From positions 558,001-622,000 of the forward strand of contig CAWBTU010000003.1 of the NCBI GenBank assembly GCA_963791805.1: a DNA stretch of 64,000 nucleotides. The letters run 5' to 3'. The notes beneath the pieces were generated by a model. It was not told the DNA's origin, searched no databases, and saw only the letters and a program-made list of their open reading frames with translations. Positions 1 through 9,680 of the stretch are shown one piece after another (within the stretch, counting starts at the first letter, position 1; the number at the start of each line of letters is the position of its first letter). This DNA comes from JACMJL01 sp963791805 (lineage in GTDB: Bacteria > Bacillota > Clostridia > Clostridiales > Clostridiaceae). Both the position numbers and the translations under genes were made by a program.

Positions 1-11
1 TTTTCATGCAT
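1..11 (-). CDS. rnpA: RNase P protein component, first codons only
   Basis: Only the start of a leftward gene is visible. Reading the minus strand, an AAGGAG ribosome binding site is followed by two ATGs in different frames, at 11 and at 7. The position directly after rpmH is where rnpA lies in nearly all Firmicutes, so the call rests on gene order, not protein sequence. Which ATG is used cannot be decided here. Confidence 0.45.
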
Positions 12-58
12 ATGTACTCCTTCTTTGCAATTACAGAAAAAGGCCACTTAAGCGGCCC

Positions 59-196
59 TTATGCTGTCAATTTTTTTCTTCCCTTTTGTCTTCTTCTTCT
101 AAGAACGTTTCTACCGTTTGCAGAGCTCATTCTTTTTCTAAATCCGTGTTCTTTCTTTCTTTGTTTAACCTTTGGTTGAAAAGTCTGTTTCTTCAT
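59..196 (-). CDS. rpmH: 50S ribosomal protein L34
   Basis: This leftward gene encodes a 45-residue, very basic protein that starts MKKQTFQPKVKQRKK, contains HGFRKRMSSANGRNVLRRRR and ends GRKKLTA. This is the whole of L34, a small protein of the large ribosomal subunit. An AGGAGGTGC-like ribosome binding site precedes the ATG at 196. It diverges from dnaA across the origin and is followed by rnpA, the conserved bacterial arrangement. A GGCC...GGCC dyad sits just after the stop (about 41-57) and may act as a terminator or processing site before rnpA. Length and sequence are normal for the family. Confidence 0.95.
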   Translation of the reverse strand: MKKQTFQPKVKQRKKEHGFRKRMSSANGRNVLRRRRQKGRKKLTA

Positions 197-822
197 TCCA
201 AAGCACCTCCTTTAACCCAACTTCTATATAGCAATATCTTACTATCTACTAATAAACCTAAAATATTAAATATATATTTGTAGATTCACTTTCTAATTAT
301 ATATTCAAGGTAATAAGATGTCAAGAAAATGGCTTATATAGGTGAACTAATTTTTTATGATAGTACTAATATATATTTACATATATTTAAATTAAATTAC
401 AACAGCATATTTCTTATTATATAACCATATGTTAATAGTTATATAATAAATTATTTTTTTTGTGGATAAGTTCTTGAATACATGAATATGTTTTGATATT
501 ATTAAGAAGGAACTTCAATTTCAACTAAGTTATACACAGTGTGTGGATAGAATTGTGTATAACTTGTTTAATTTTTAAGAAAAAGTGTAACTACCTTTTA
601 TTTTTTTGCTAAATACCTTGTTTTTTATTATTTAGCAATGTTAATATAAATACTCATTAATTTGTTAATAACTTTATTTAAGATTCACATATTAACATAA
701 TTATCAACGTGTGAATATTTTTTATTATAGTTGTCAACAACCTATAATAGTGTTATTAATTCTGTTAATATAATGTTGATACTATTATAAAAATTTTTTT
801 AGCATGGACTGGAGGATAAAAA
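197..822. other. oriC: Replication origin, part upstream of dnaA (oriC1)
   Basis: This 626-base, extremely AT-rich non-coding stretch between the divergent rpmH and dnaA genes has several DnaA-box-like 9-mers. TGTGGATAA is at 461-469, TTATACACA at 530-538, TGTGGATAG at 542-550 and TGTGTATAA at 554-562. The last three form a tight cluster. More degenerate TTATCAACG/TTGTCAACA-like sites occur at about 700-740. Firmicute origins are usually bipartite around dnaA, and this is the upstream half, which probably also carries the autoregulated dnaA promoter. Confidence 0.85.
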
Positions 823-2172
823 ATGAACGCCCAACTGAAAGAACTATGGGATAAAACTTTAAAAATCATAGAAGCTGAACTTACTGAAGTTAGTTACAAC
901 ACTTGGATTAAATGTATCGTTCCTATTTCAATGGATAAGAATTCACTTAAATTAAATGTTCCGAACGATTTTACTAAAGGTATCCTAGAGACAAGATATA
1001 AAGACTTAATAATAAATGCTTTAAATGTAACAACTGCACAAAAGTTCTCAGTAGAATTTTTTATAAAAATGGAAGATAGTATTGATTCACAAGTTATTAC
1101 TATTAATAATGATATAAAAAATGAATTGCCTTTAAACGATGAAATGTCAAACACATTAAATCCTAAATATACCTTTGATTCATTTGTAATAGGTAATAGT
1201 AATAGATTCGCCCATGCTGCATGTCTTGCTGTTGCAGAAGCACCAGCTAAAGCATATAATCCTTTATTTATTTATGGTGGAGTTGGACTTGGAAAAACAC
1301 ATCTAATGCATGCCATCGGTCATTATATTTTAAGTAATAATCCTAATACGAAAGTTGTTTATGTATCATCTGAAAAATTTACAAACGAATTGATAAATTC
1401 TATCAAGGACGATAAAAACGTAGAGTTTAGAAATAAATATAGAAATGTAGATGTTCTTTTAGTAGATGATATTCAATTTATTGCAAATAAAGAAAGAACT
1501 CAAGAAGAATTTTTCCACACTTTTAATGCTCTACATGAATCTAATAAACAAATAATTCTTTCAAGTGATCGCCCACCTAAGGAAATTCCTACTCTCGAGG
1601 ATAGGGTGAGATCAAGATTTGAATGGGGGCTTATTGCAGATGTAGCTACACCTGACTTCGAAACAAGAATAGCAATTCTTAAAAAGAAGGCAGATGTTGA
1701 GAATTTAAATATTCAAAATGAAGTTATGTCATACATAGCAACAAAAATAAAATCAAATATTAGAGAGCTTGAGGGTGCTTTAATTAGAGTTGTAGCTTTT
1801 TCATCTCTTACTAACAAGGAAATTACTGTAGATTTAGCATCAGAAGCCTTAAAGGATATAATTTCAAGTAAGAATTCTAAGCAAATAACGATAGAACTTA
1901 TACAAGAAATTGTAGCTAACTATTTTAATCTAAGATTAGAAGACTTTAAATCAGCAAGAAGAACTAGAAATATTGCATACCCAAGACAAATTGCAATGTA
2001 CCTTTCTAGAAAACTTACTGACACTTCTTTACCAAAGATAGGCGAAGAATTTGGTGGTAGAGATCATACTACAGTAATTCATGCATACGAGAAAATATCT
2101 CAGAATCTTAAGATTGATGAATCTCTTCAAAGCACTATAAATGACTTAACAAAAAAGCTAACTCAAAAATAG
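823..2172 (+). CDS. dnaA: Chromosomal replication initiator DnaA
   Basis: DnaA is the AAA+ ATPase that binds DnaA boxes, unwinds the origin and loads the helicase. The 449-residue product has the usual parts: an N-terminal domain I (about 1-80), a short linker, an AAA+ domain with Walker A GGVGLGKTH near residue 152 and Walker B LLVDDIQF, and a C-terminal helix-turn-helix domain with the family signature GRDHTTVIHA near residue 411. The ATG at 823 follows GGAGG with normal spacing. The gene heads the rightward origin cluster, and boxes on both sides suggest autoregulation. Length and motifs are normal. Confidence 0.99.
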   Translation: MNAQLKELWDKTLKIIEAELTEVSYNTWIKCIVPISMDKNSLKLNVPNDFTKGILETRYKDLIINALNVTTAQKFSVEFFIKMEDSIDSQVITINNDIKNELPLNDEMSNTLNPKYTFDSFVIGNSNRFAHAACLAVAEAPAKAYNPLFIYGGVGLGKTHLMHAIGHYILSNNPNTKVVYVSSEKFTNELINSIKDDKNVEFRNKYRNVDVLLVDDIQFIANKERTQEEFFHTFNALHESNKQIILSSDRPPKEIPTLEDRVRSRFEWGLIADVATPDFETRIAILKKKADVENLNIQNEVMSYIATKIKSNIRELEGALIRVVAFSSLTNKEITVDLASEALKDIISSKNSKQITIELIQEIVANYFNLRLEDFKSARRTRNIAYPRQIAMYLSRKLTDTSLPKIGEEFGGRDHTTVIHAYEKISQNLKIDESLQSTINDLTKKLTQK

Positions 2173-2430
2173 TTAACACATGTTTATACTAAGTTCTTAA
2201 ATACCTGTGGACTAAAAATAATATAAAAAATATTTCTAACAATGTGGATAAGTGTCATAATTTTGTATTTACTTATCCACACTTATTTTTATGTATTTTA
2301 TCAATGTTAGTAAGGGTTTGAACCACTTACTAACATACTCACAGCCCCTACTACTACTATTACTAAAAATTATATTATCTATTCTATATATTATTAATAA
2401 ATGTTTGTGACTAAATGGAGGGATTAATTT
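2173..2430. other. oriC: Origin unwinding region between dnaA and dnaN, with dnaA-trios (oriC2)
   Basis: Two perfect DnaA boxes face each other, TGTGGATAA at 2243-2251 and TTATCCACA at 2273-2281. A GC-rich block (CAGCCCC, 2342-2348) follows, overlapping by one base six consecutive triplets CTA CTA CTA CTA TTA CTA at 2348-2365, then pure AT sequence. On the complementary strand read 3' to 5' these are GAT/AAT trios. This is the architecture of the bacterial basal unwinding system defined in Bacillus: boxes, GC block, dnaA-trios, AT-rich duplex. It marks where DnaA should open the duplex. Confidence 0.85.
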
Positions 2431-3534
2431 ATGAAATTTAAGTGTGAGAAAACCTTTTTGCAAGAAGGTATTTCAATAGTTCAAAAGGCCATTACTGGAA
2501 AATCAACTCTACCAGTTCTTCAGGGAATTTACATAAAGGCATCAGGTAATGAGATAACTCTTATAGGATCTGATATAGATTTAAGTATCGAAACTAAAAT
2601 TAATACAGAGATATTAGAAAATGGTACTATAGTAGTTGACTCTAGACTTTTTGGAGAAATTATAAAGAAACTACCCAATGATGTTATTGAGATTACTACT
2701 TTAGAGAATAGTACTCTAGAAATAAAATGTCAGAGATCAGTATTTAATTTAAATCATATGAATGCTGATGATTTTCCTAATATACCAAATATAAATGAGA
2801 ATATGATATTTAGCATTTCTCAGAGATTACTTAAAAATATGATAAAGGGAACTATTTTTGCTATAGCTCAAGATGAAACAAGACCAATTCTTACTGGAGT
2901 ACTCTTTGAAATTGTTGATAATAAATTGAATTTGGTTGCTTTAGATGGTTTTAGATTAGCTCTAAGAAATGATAATGTGGATAATGAAAATTCTTTAAAT
3001 GCAGTTATTCCAGGAAAAACATTAAGCGAAGTTTCTAAAATACTAGAAGAAGGGGATGAGATTGTAAATATTACATTCACTTCAAACCATATATTGTTTA
3101 GTCTAGGTGAAACTAGAGTAATATCAAGGCTTCTTGAAGGCGAGTTCATTAAATATAGTTCAATTATTCCAGAAGAATATAATTTAAAAATAGTAGCTAA
3201 AAGAAATAATTTACTAGATTGCATAGAGAGAGCTTCTTTAGTAGCTAAAGAGGGAAATACAAATTTGGTAAAATTTGAAATAGAAGAAGATAATTTGATA
3301 ATAACATCCAATTCTCAATTGGGAAAAGTAAGAGAAGAGTTAAATATAATATTGCAAGGTCAACCTTTACAAATTGCATTTAACTCAAAATATTTAATTG
3401 ATGTTTTGAAAATAATGGAAGAGGATGAAGTTGTTATGCATTTTTCTAGTAGTGTAACTCCTTGTGTATTAAAAAACAAAGATAATGATAATTGCACATA
3501 TTTAGTTTTACCAGTAAGATTAATAGGTAATTAA
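2431..3534 (+). CDS. dnaN: DNA polymerase III sliding clamp, beta subunit
   Basis: DnaN forms the ring-shaped dimer that tethers DNA polymerase III to DNA. The 367-residue product has the family's length and three repeated clamp folds. Recognisable stretches are KSTLPVLQGIYIKA near residue 28, DETRPILTGVLFE in the middle, LVALDGFRLALR, and the C-terminal VLPVRLIGN, which ends in the usual VMPVR-like tail. The ATG at 2431 is preceded by GGAGGGATTA. It follows the origin unwinding region and leads into the S4-domain gene 25 bases on. Confidence 0.98.
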   Translation: MKFKCEKTFLQEGISIVQKAITGKSTLPVLQGIYIKASGNEITLIGSDIDLSIETKINTEILENGTIVVDSRLFGEIIKKLPNDVIEITTLENSTLEIKCQRSVFNLNHMNADDFPNIPNINENMIFSISQRLLKNMIKGTIFAIAQDETRPILTGVLFEIVDNKLNLVALDGFRLALRNDNVDNENSLNAVIPGKTLSEVSKILEEGDEIVNITFTSNHILFSLGETRVISRLLEGEFIKYSSIIPEEYNLKIVAKRNNLLDCIERASLVAKEGNTNLVKFEIEEDNLIITSNSQLGKVREELNIILQGQPLQIAFNSKYLIDVLKIMEEDEVVMHFSSSVTPCVLKNKDNDNCTYLVLPVRLIGN

Positions 3535-3559
3535 ATTTAAGTAAGGATGTGACTACGAA

Positions 3560-3766
3560 ATGCAAGATATAACAATAAATACCGATATTATCAAATTAGA
3601 TTCATTTTTGAAATGGGCTGGTGCTGTTTCTTTAGGGTCTGAAGCTAAGATGTTAATTCAAGGTGGAGAAGTTAAATTGAACGGTAATATAGAGATACAA
3701 AGGGGCAAAAAATTAAAAAAAGGCGATGTAATTGAATTAAATGGTGAAAGTTACAGGATTATTTAA
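3560..3766 (+). CDS. yaaA: S4-domain RNA-binding protein (YaaA/RlbA type)
   Basis: This 68-residue protein consists of one S4-like RNA-binding domain, with the pattern IKLDSFLKWAGAVSLGSEAK followed by GGEVKLNGNIEIQRGKKLKKGD. In Firmicutes it sits invariably between dnaN and recF and is linked to ribosome assembly. The ATG at 3560 has an AAGGATG-like site upstream. It is evidently co-transcribed with dnaN and recF. The family assignment is firm; the precise RNA target is not known from sequence. Confidence 0.93.
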   Translation: MQDITINTDIIKLDSFLKWAGAVSLGSEAKMLIQGGEVKLNGNIEIQRGKKLKKGDVIELNGESYRII

Positions 3767-3798
3767 ATTAATTATGCTATAATTGAATAGGTGCGTTT

Positions 3799-4887
3799 AT
3801 GTATATAAAAGATTTACATTTTATTAACTATAGAAATTATAAAAAATTAGATTTAAACTTATGCAAGGGTGTTAATATTCTTACTGGCGATAATGCTCAA
3901 GGTAAAACAAATGTTTTAGAGGGCATTTATTATTGTTCCTTGGCAAAATCTCATAGAACTAATAAAGACAAGGAATTAATAAATTGGAATTCTGACAGTG
4001 CTTATATAAGTATTAATGTTAGCAAGGTAAGATTAGATAAAAAAATTGAAATAAAAATTTTTAAAGAAGGAAAAAAGGGAGCAAATGTTAATAGTATTAA
4101 AATAACTAAGATTGCAGATTTAATAGGCGTTTTTAATGTTGTTATGTTTTCTCCAGAGGATTTAATAATAATCAAAGGTGCTCCAGCTAGTAGAAGAAAG
4201 CTTCTAGATATGGAACTTTGCCAGTTAGATAATAAGTATTATTATAATTTAGTTCAGTATAATAAAGTTCTTAATGAAAGAAATACATTACTTAGAAAAT
4301 GGAATGACAAAAATTTGGCAATAATAGAAGTATATGATATTCAATTAAGTAAATTTGGAGCTTATATTATTAAAGAGCGTTTTAAATATATTAATAAACT
4401 AAATGATAAAGGTAGGAAAATTCATAATGAAATAACTAGTGGAGAAGAAGAAATAGAATTTAAATATATTTCAAATATTAAAAATTTAGAAAATGCCGAA
4501 ATGGAATTGTTAAATTTAATTTCTGAAGGAAGAAAAAGTGATATAGAGAGAAGAACAACTTTAAATGGGCCACATAGAGAAGATTTCAATGTTTATATAA
4601 ATAAAATTAATGCAAGAAATTATGGATCACAAGGACAACAAAGAACATCTGTATTAACTATTAAATTTTCTTCAATGGAAATAATAAGGGAATTAACAGG
4701 AGAATATCCTGTACTTTTGCTTGATGATGTTTTATCTGAATTAGATATTAAGAGGCAAAAGTATGTGTTAAATTCTTTAGAAAATAAACAAACAATTATT
4801 AGTTGTACAGGTATTGAAGAGTTATCAAATTATTTAGAAGATAATTTTAAAATATTTAAAGTTAGTAATGGCACTGTTAACGAGTAA
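3799..4887 (+). CDS. recF: DNA replication and repair protein RecF
   Basis: RecF is an ABC-type, SMC-like ATPase that helps load RecA at gapped DNA and stalled forks. The 362-residue product shows Walker A GDNAQGKTNVLEG near residue 31, the signature region YGSQGQQRTS near 273, and Walker B VLLLDDVLSELD near 305. A start at 3799 gives the family's normal N-terminus MYIKDLHFINYRNY. It lies 32 bases after yaaA and is followed at once by remB and gyrB, the classical origin order. Confidence 0.98.
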   Translation: MYIKDLHFINYRNYKKLDLNLCKGVNILTGDNAQGKTNVLEGIYYCSLAKSHRTNKDKELINWNSDSAYISINVSKVRLDKKIEIKIFKEGKKGANVNSIKITKIADLIGVFNVVMFSPEDLIIIKGAPASRRKLLDMELCQLDNKYYYNLVQYNKVLNERNTLLRKWNDKNLAIIEVYDIQLSKFGAYIIKERFKYINKLNDKGRKIHNEITSGEEEIEFKYISNIKNLENAEMELLNLISEGRKSDIERRTTLNGPHREDFNVYINKINARNYGSQGQQRTSVLTIKFSSMEIIRELTGEYPVLLLDDVLSELDIKRQKYVLNSLENKQTIISCTGIEELSNYLEDNFKIFKVSNGTVNE

Positions 4888-4910
4888 AATTAATTTTGAG
4901 GAGGAAGAAA

Positions 4911-5180
4911 ATGTTTTTACATTTAGGAGAGAATGTGGTGGTTCCAATAAAAGATATAATTGGAATTTTAGATATTGAAACTGCAAGTTACAGCTCAGAC
5001 ACTACACAGTTTCTTAGAATGGCTGAAGAAGATGGTTTTGTGGAAAGAGTTAATAATGAAGTACCAAAATCTTGTATTGTTGCAGAAGTAAATAAAAAAA
5101 GTAAGATTTATCTTTCTCCTATTTCTTCCTCTACACTTAGTAAGAGAACAGAAATAATGTGCTACAACACCGAAAGATAA
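4911..5180 (+). CDS. remB: Extracellular matrix regulator RemB (DUF370 family)
   Basis: This 89-residue DUF370 protein starts MFLHLGENVVVPIKDIIGI. Family members (RemA/RemB/YaaB) are small DNA-binding oligomers that control matrix and osmoprotection genes in Bacillus. The paralogue between recF and gyrB is called remB. An ATG at 4896 is in frame, but the strong GAGGAGGAAGAAA site directly before 4911 and the conserved MFLHLG start favour 4911. It overlaps nothing and ends 23 bases before gyrB. Function is by family; nothing unusual is visible. Confidence 0.9.
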   Translation: MFLHLGENVVVPIKDIIGILDIETASYSSDTTQFLRMAEEDGFVERVNNEVPKSCIVAEVNKKSKIYLSPISSSTLSKRTEIMCYNTER

Positions 5181-5203
5181 ATAAAGTTAGGAGGAGGATT
5201 TCA

Positions 5204-7111
5204 ATGACAGAATTTAAAGAAAGTTATGATGAGACACAGATTCAAGTACTAGAAGGCCTTGAAGCTGTAAGAAAAAGACCTGGAATGTATATAGGAAGTA
5301 CTAGTTTAAGAGGACTTCACCATTTGGTATATGAAATAGTTGATAATAGTATTGATGAAGCATTGCAAGGTTTTTGTGATTACATTCAAATCTTTATTCA
5401 TAAAGATAATGGAATAACAGTTATTGATAATGGTAGGGGGATGCCTGTTGGTTTACATCCAAAAATGCAAAAACCAACGGTAGAAGTAATCATGACTGTA
5501 TTGCATGCAGGAGGAAAATTTGGTGGCGGAGGATACAAAGTGTCTGGAGGTCTTCATGGAGTTGGTGCGTCAGTTGTAAATGCTCTTTCTGAACTATGTA
5601 TCGTTGAGGTAGAAAGAGAAGGTCATATTTGGACTCAATCTTTTTCAAAAGGAAAAGTAATAAGTGAGTTTAAAGAAATTGGCGTAAGTGAAGGACATGG
5701 TACTAAAACATACTTTAAACCCGATCCAGAAATCTTTGAGGAAATTGATTTTGATTATGAGACACTTTCAAATAGATTAAGAGAATTAGCATTTTTAAAT
5801 AAAGGAATTACTTTAGATTTTATTGATGAAAGAACAGATCAAAAGGAGACTTTTTTTTATGAAGGAGGAATAAAATCTTTTGTTACTTACCTAAACAGAA
5901 ATAAAGAAAGCCTTCAGCAAGAACCTATGTATGTAGAGGGTAAAAAAGATGATTATATAGTTGAAATTGCTTTAGAATACAATGATGGTTACATAGAGAA
6001 CATATTTTCATTTGCAAATAATATCGATACTATCGAGGGTGGAACTCATCTTCAAGGTTTTAAATCTGCTCTAACAAGAGTGCTAAATGACTATGCTAAA
6101 AAATATGGTTATCTTAAGGAAAATGATAAGAATTTAACTGGTGATGATATTAGAGAAGGTTTGACAGCTGTTATATCTATAAAACTTACTGATCCACAGT
6201 TTGAAGGTCAAACAAAAACAAAGCTTGGTAATAGTGAAGTCAGAGGAATAGTAGATAGTATAGTTGGAGATGGTGTAGGAACTTACTTAGAAGAAAATCC
6301 TGCAGTTGGAAAGATAATTATAGATAAAGCACTTATGGCTGCAAGAGCAAGAGAAGCTGCAAGAAAAGCTAGAGAGCTTACAAGAAAATCCGTTTTAGAG
6401 AGAAGTACATTGCCAGGAAAGCTTTCAGATTGTGCATCAAAAGATCCTGAGGAATGTGAAATTTATCTAGTCGAAGGAGATTCTGCTGGAGGTTCTGCAA
6501 AACAAGGTAGAGATAGAAAATTCCAAGCTATTCTTCCTTTAAAAGGAAAAATAATGAATGTTGAAAAAGCAAGGTTAGATAAAATACTAGGTTATGAAGC
6601 TATCAGAGATATGATAACCGCATTTGGAGCAGGTATTGGTAAAGATTTTGATATTGAGAAAATAAGATACAGTAGAATTATTATTATGACAGATGCTGAT
6701 GTTGATGGTGCACATATTAGAACCCTACTTTTAACTTTCTTTTATAGATACATGAAAGAATTAGTAGAGCAAGGACATGTTTATATTGCTCAACCACCTT
6801 TGTATAAAAATATGAAAAACAAAAAAGAATATTATACCTATGGTGAAAAAGAACAAGATTTACTTCTTAAAGAATTAGGTGGAAAAGACAATAGTATAAA
6901 TATTCAAAGATACAAAGGTCTTGGAGAAATGGATGCTACCCAGCTTTGGGAGACTACTATGGATCCAGAAAAAAGAACATTGTTACAAGTAAATGTTGAA
7001 GATGCAATCGCTGCTGATGAGATATTTACATTACTTATGGGGGATAAGGTTGAACCTCGTAGAAATTTTATTACTGCAAATGCTAAAAAAGTTAGCAACC
7101 TAGATATATAG
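5204..7111 (+). CDS. gyrB: DNA gyrase subunit B
   Basis: GyrB is the ATPase subunit of DNA gyrase, which introduces negative supercoils. The 635-residue product contains the GHKL ATPase motifs VDNSIDEALQG, DNGRGMPVG and GLHGVGASVVNALS. It also has the Toprim motif EGDSAGGSAKQGRDRKFQ, the metal-binding DADVDGAHI and the C-terminal QRYKGLGEMDATQLW. An upstream in-frame ATG at 5159 would overlap remB; the start at 5204 is chosen for its GGAGGAGGATTTCA site and the normal N-terminus MTEFKESYDETQIQVLEGLE. gyrA follows 18 bases later. Confidence 0.98.
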   Translation: MTEFKESYDETQIQVLEGLEAVRKRPGMYIGSTSLRGLHHLVYEIVDNSIDEALQGFCDYIQIFIHKDNGITVIDNGRGMPVGLHPKMQKPTVEVIMTVLHAGGKFGGGGYKVSGGLHGVGASVVNALSELCIVEVEREGHIWTQSFSKGKVISEFKEIGVSEGHGTKTYFKPDPEIFEEIDFDYETLSNRLRELAFLNKGITLDFIDERTDQKETFFYEGGIKSFVTYLNRNKESLQQEPMYVEGKKDDYIVEIALEYNDGYIENIFSFANNIDTIEGGTHLQGFKSALTRVLNDYAKKYGYLKENDKNLTGDDIREGLTAVISIKLTDPQFEGQTKTKLGNSEVRGIVDSIVGDGVGTYLEENPAVGKIIIDKALMAARAREAARKARELTRKSVLERSTLPGKLSDCASKDPEECEIYLVEGDSAGGSAKQGRDRKFQAILPLKGKIMNVEKARLDKILGYEAIRDMITAFGAGIGKDFDIEKIRYSRIIIMTDADVDGAHIRTLLLTFFYRYMKELVEQGHVYIAQPPLYKNMKNKKEYYTYGEKEQDLLLKELGGKDNSINIQRYKGLGEMDATQLWETTMDPEKRTLLQVNVEDAIAADEIFTLLMGDKVEPRRNFITANAKKVSNLDI

Positions 7112-7129
7112 ATTGAAGAGGTGTGATTA

Positions 7130-9628
7130 ATGGCAAATGAAGGAAGAATTTTACCTGTTGATATAAAGCGCGAGATGAAAAATTCTTATTTAGATTATGC
7201 AATGAGTGTTATTATCGGTCGTGCTCTTCCTGATGTAAGAGATGGTTTAAAGCCAGTACATAGAAGAATATTGTTTTCAATGCATGAATTAGGACTTTCT
7301 CCTGATAAAGGATATAGAAAATGCGCTAGAATAGTTGGAGATGTTTTAGGTAAATACCATCCACATGGTGATACAGCTGTTTATGATGCGCTTGCAAGAA
7401 TGGCACAAGACTTTTCATTAAGAAATACTCTTGTTGATGGGCATGGAAACTTTGGCTCTGTTGATGGAGATTCACCAGCTGCTATGCGTTATACAGAAGC
7501 AAGAATGAGTAAAATTGCAATGGAAATGACAAGAGATATAGATAAGAATACAGTTGATTTTATTCCCAATTTTGATGGTGAGGAAAAAGAGCCTTCTGTA
7601 ATACCTTCAAGATTTCCAAACCTTTTAGTTAATGGTTCTTCTGGAATAGCGGTTGGTATGGCTACTAATATTCCACCACATAATCTTGGAGAAGTAATAG
7701 ATGGAGTAATAACTCTTATTGATAATCCTGAAATTACTATACTCGAATTAATGACACAAATAAAGGGACCTGATTTTCCAACAGCAGGAATAATTTTTGG
7801 TACAGCAGGGATTAGAGATGCTTATGAGACAGGAAGAGGTAAGGTTCTAGTTAGAGCAAAGGCAGAAATAGAAGAAGAAAAAGGCAGATTTAAAATTATA
7901 GTTAATGAGATTCCATATCAAGTTAACAAGGCAAGATTGATTGAGAATATTGCTGAACTTGTTAAAGATAAAAAAATAGAAGGAATTTCAGACCTTAGAG
8001 ATGAATCAGATAGAGAAGGTATGCGAATTGTAATTGAGATAAAAAAAGATGCAAATGCAAATGTTGTTCTAAATCAATTATATAAGCATACTAAACTTCA
8101 AGATACTTTTGGAATTATAATGTTAGCTATCGTAAATAATGAGCCACAAGTACTTAATTTAAAACAAATTCTAGTTCATTATCTTGATTTTCAGAAGGAA
8201 GTTATTAGAAGAAGAACTCAATTTGAATTAGACAAGGCTCTTACAAGGGCTCATATTTTAGAAGGATTAATAATTGCACTTGATCGTATTGAAGAAGTAA
8301 TAAAAGTAATAAGAGCTTCAAAAGCAACTGAAGAAGCAAGAAACAACTTAATGAGCAATTTTGGACTTTCTGAAAAACAAGCTCAAGCTATTCTTGATAT
8401 GAGATTGCAAAGATTAACAGGTCTTGAAAGAGAAAAAATTCAATCTGAGTATGATGAGTTGTTTAAACTTATTCTAAAATTAAAAGAAATACTAGAAAAA
8501 GAAGAATTAGTGTTAAATATAATCAAGGAAGAACTTTTAGAAATAAAAAGAAAGTTTAGTGATGAGAGAAAAACTCTAATTGAAAGAAATGCAAATGAAA
8601 TAAATTTTGAAGATTTAATTCAGGAACAAGAAGTGGTAATCACATTAACTCATAGTGGTTACATAAAGAGAATTTCTGTAGATGCATATACTGCTCAGAA
8701 AAGAGGAGGTAAGGGAATACATGCTATGACTACAAAAGAAGATGATTTTGTAGAGCATATATTTGTTACTTCTACTCATAATAATATATTATTCTTCACC
8801 AATTTAGGTAAAGCATATAAATTAAAGGGTTATGAGATTCCTGATGCAGGAAGAGTTGCAAAAGGAACAAATTTGGTAAATATTTTGCCTTTGGAACCAG
8901 AAGAAAAAATTCAAGCCGTTATATCTATAAAAGATCTTAATCAAGAAGGATACTTAGTAATGGGTACAAAACTTGGGTTAGTTAAGAAAACTACTTTAAC
9001 GCAGTTTTCAGCTATTAGAAAAAATGGTTTGAGAGCAATATCCCTTAATGATGATGATGAATTAATAAAAGTTAAACTTACTCGTGGAGATGCAGATATA
9101 GTTGTAGTAACTAAAGATGGATATTCTATTAAGTTTAATGAGCAAAACGTAAGAGCAATGGGTAGAACAGCAGCAGGTGTTAAGGCATTAACTCTTAGAA
9201 AAGATGATATTGCAATCTGTATGGATATTGCTGTTCCTGGTGAAGATTTACTTGTCGTTAGTGAAAATGGATATGGTAAGAGAACTCCAGTAGAAGAATA
9301 TACTCTTCAAAGAAGAGGTGGTAAAGGTCTTATAACTTATAAGGTTACTGATAAGACTGGTAAAATCGCTGGTGCTAGAGTTGTAAAAGATAGCGACGAA
9401 TTAATGATAATAAATAATAATGGAGTTGCTATAAGAATTTTAGTGTCAAATGTATCTGTTACCAGTAGAAATACACTTGGTGTTAAGTTGATGAGGAATA
9501 GTGAAGAAGAAACAATTGTAGCTATTGCTAAAATCAATGCAAGTGAAGAAGTAGATGAATTAGACGATATTGAGATAATAGATGGTGAAGAAGTCGAAAT
9601 ACTAGAAGAAGGTAATCTAGAAGAATAG
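7130..9628 (+). CDS. gyrA: DNA gyrase subunit A
   Basis: GyrA is the DNA breaking and rejoining subunit of gyrase. The 832-residue product has the breakage-reunion core with the active-site tyrosine in AAMRYTEARM (residue near 123) and the quinolone-pocket segment YHPHGDTAVYDALARMAQD. The C-terminal DNA-wrapping propeller contains KRGGKGIHAM and QRRGGKGLITY; the first occupies the GyrA-box position. The tail is acidic. Serine or threonine at the classical quinolone position is replaced by threonine in GDTAVY, which is common in this group. A hairpin terminator follows at 9646. Confidence 0.98.
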   Translation: MANEGRILPVDIKREMKNSYLDYAMSVIIGRALPDVRDGLKPVHRRILFSMHELGLSPDKGYRKCARIVGDVLGKYHPHGDTAVYDALARMAQDFSLRNTLVDGHGNFGSVDGDSPAAMRYTEARMSKIAMEMTRDIDKNTVDFIPNFDGEEKEPSVIPSRFPNLLVNGSSGIAVGMATNIPPHNLGEVIDGVITLIDNPEITILELMTQIKGPDFPTAGIIFGTAGIRDAYETGRGKVLVRAKAEIEEEKGRFKIIVNEIPYQVNKARLIENIAELVKDKKIEGISDLRDESDREGMRIVIEIKKDANANVVLNQLYKHTKLQDTFGIIMLAIVNNEPQVLNLKQILVHYLDFQKEVIRRRTQFELDKALTRAHILEGLIIALDRIEEVIKVIRASKATEEARNNLMSNFGLSEKQAQAILDMRLQRLTGLEREKIQSEYDELFKLILKLKEILEKEELVLNIIKEELLEIKRKFSDERKTLIERNANEINFEDLIQEQEVVITLTHSGYIKRISVDAYTAQKRGGKGIHAMTTKEDDFVEHIFVTSTHNNILFFTNLGKAYKLKGYEIPDAGRVAKGTNLVNILPLEPEEKIQAVISIKDLNQEGYLVMGTKLGLVKKTTLTQFSAIRKNGLRAISLNDDDELIKVKLTRGDADIVVVTKDGYSIKFNEQNVRAMGRTAAGVKALTLRKDDIAICMDIAVPGEDLLVVSENGYGKRTPVEEYTLQRRGGKGLITYKVTDKTGKIAGARVVKDSDELMIINNNGVAIRILVSNVSVTSRNTLGVKLMRNSEEETIVAIAKINASEEVDELDDIEIIDGEEVEILEEGNLEE

Positions 9629-9645
9629 ATTTGTAGATAGTCATA

Positions 9646-9680
9646 AAAGAGTTACTTGAATAAAGTAGCTCTTTTTTTAT
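9646..9680 (+). terminator. Terminator after gyrA
   Basis: AAAGAGTTACTT pairs with AAGTAGCTCTTT across a short loop and is followed by a T run. It ends the origin operon before the rRNA region. Confidence 0.85.

Noticed and set aside
86..283. Rightward 65-residue frame near the start
   Set aside because: It is antisense to rpmH, has no ribosome binding site and matches nothing.
2868..3311. 147-residue frame antisense to dnaN
   Set aside because: Antisense shadow of a conserved gene, with no start signal.
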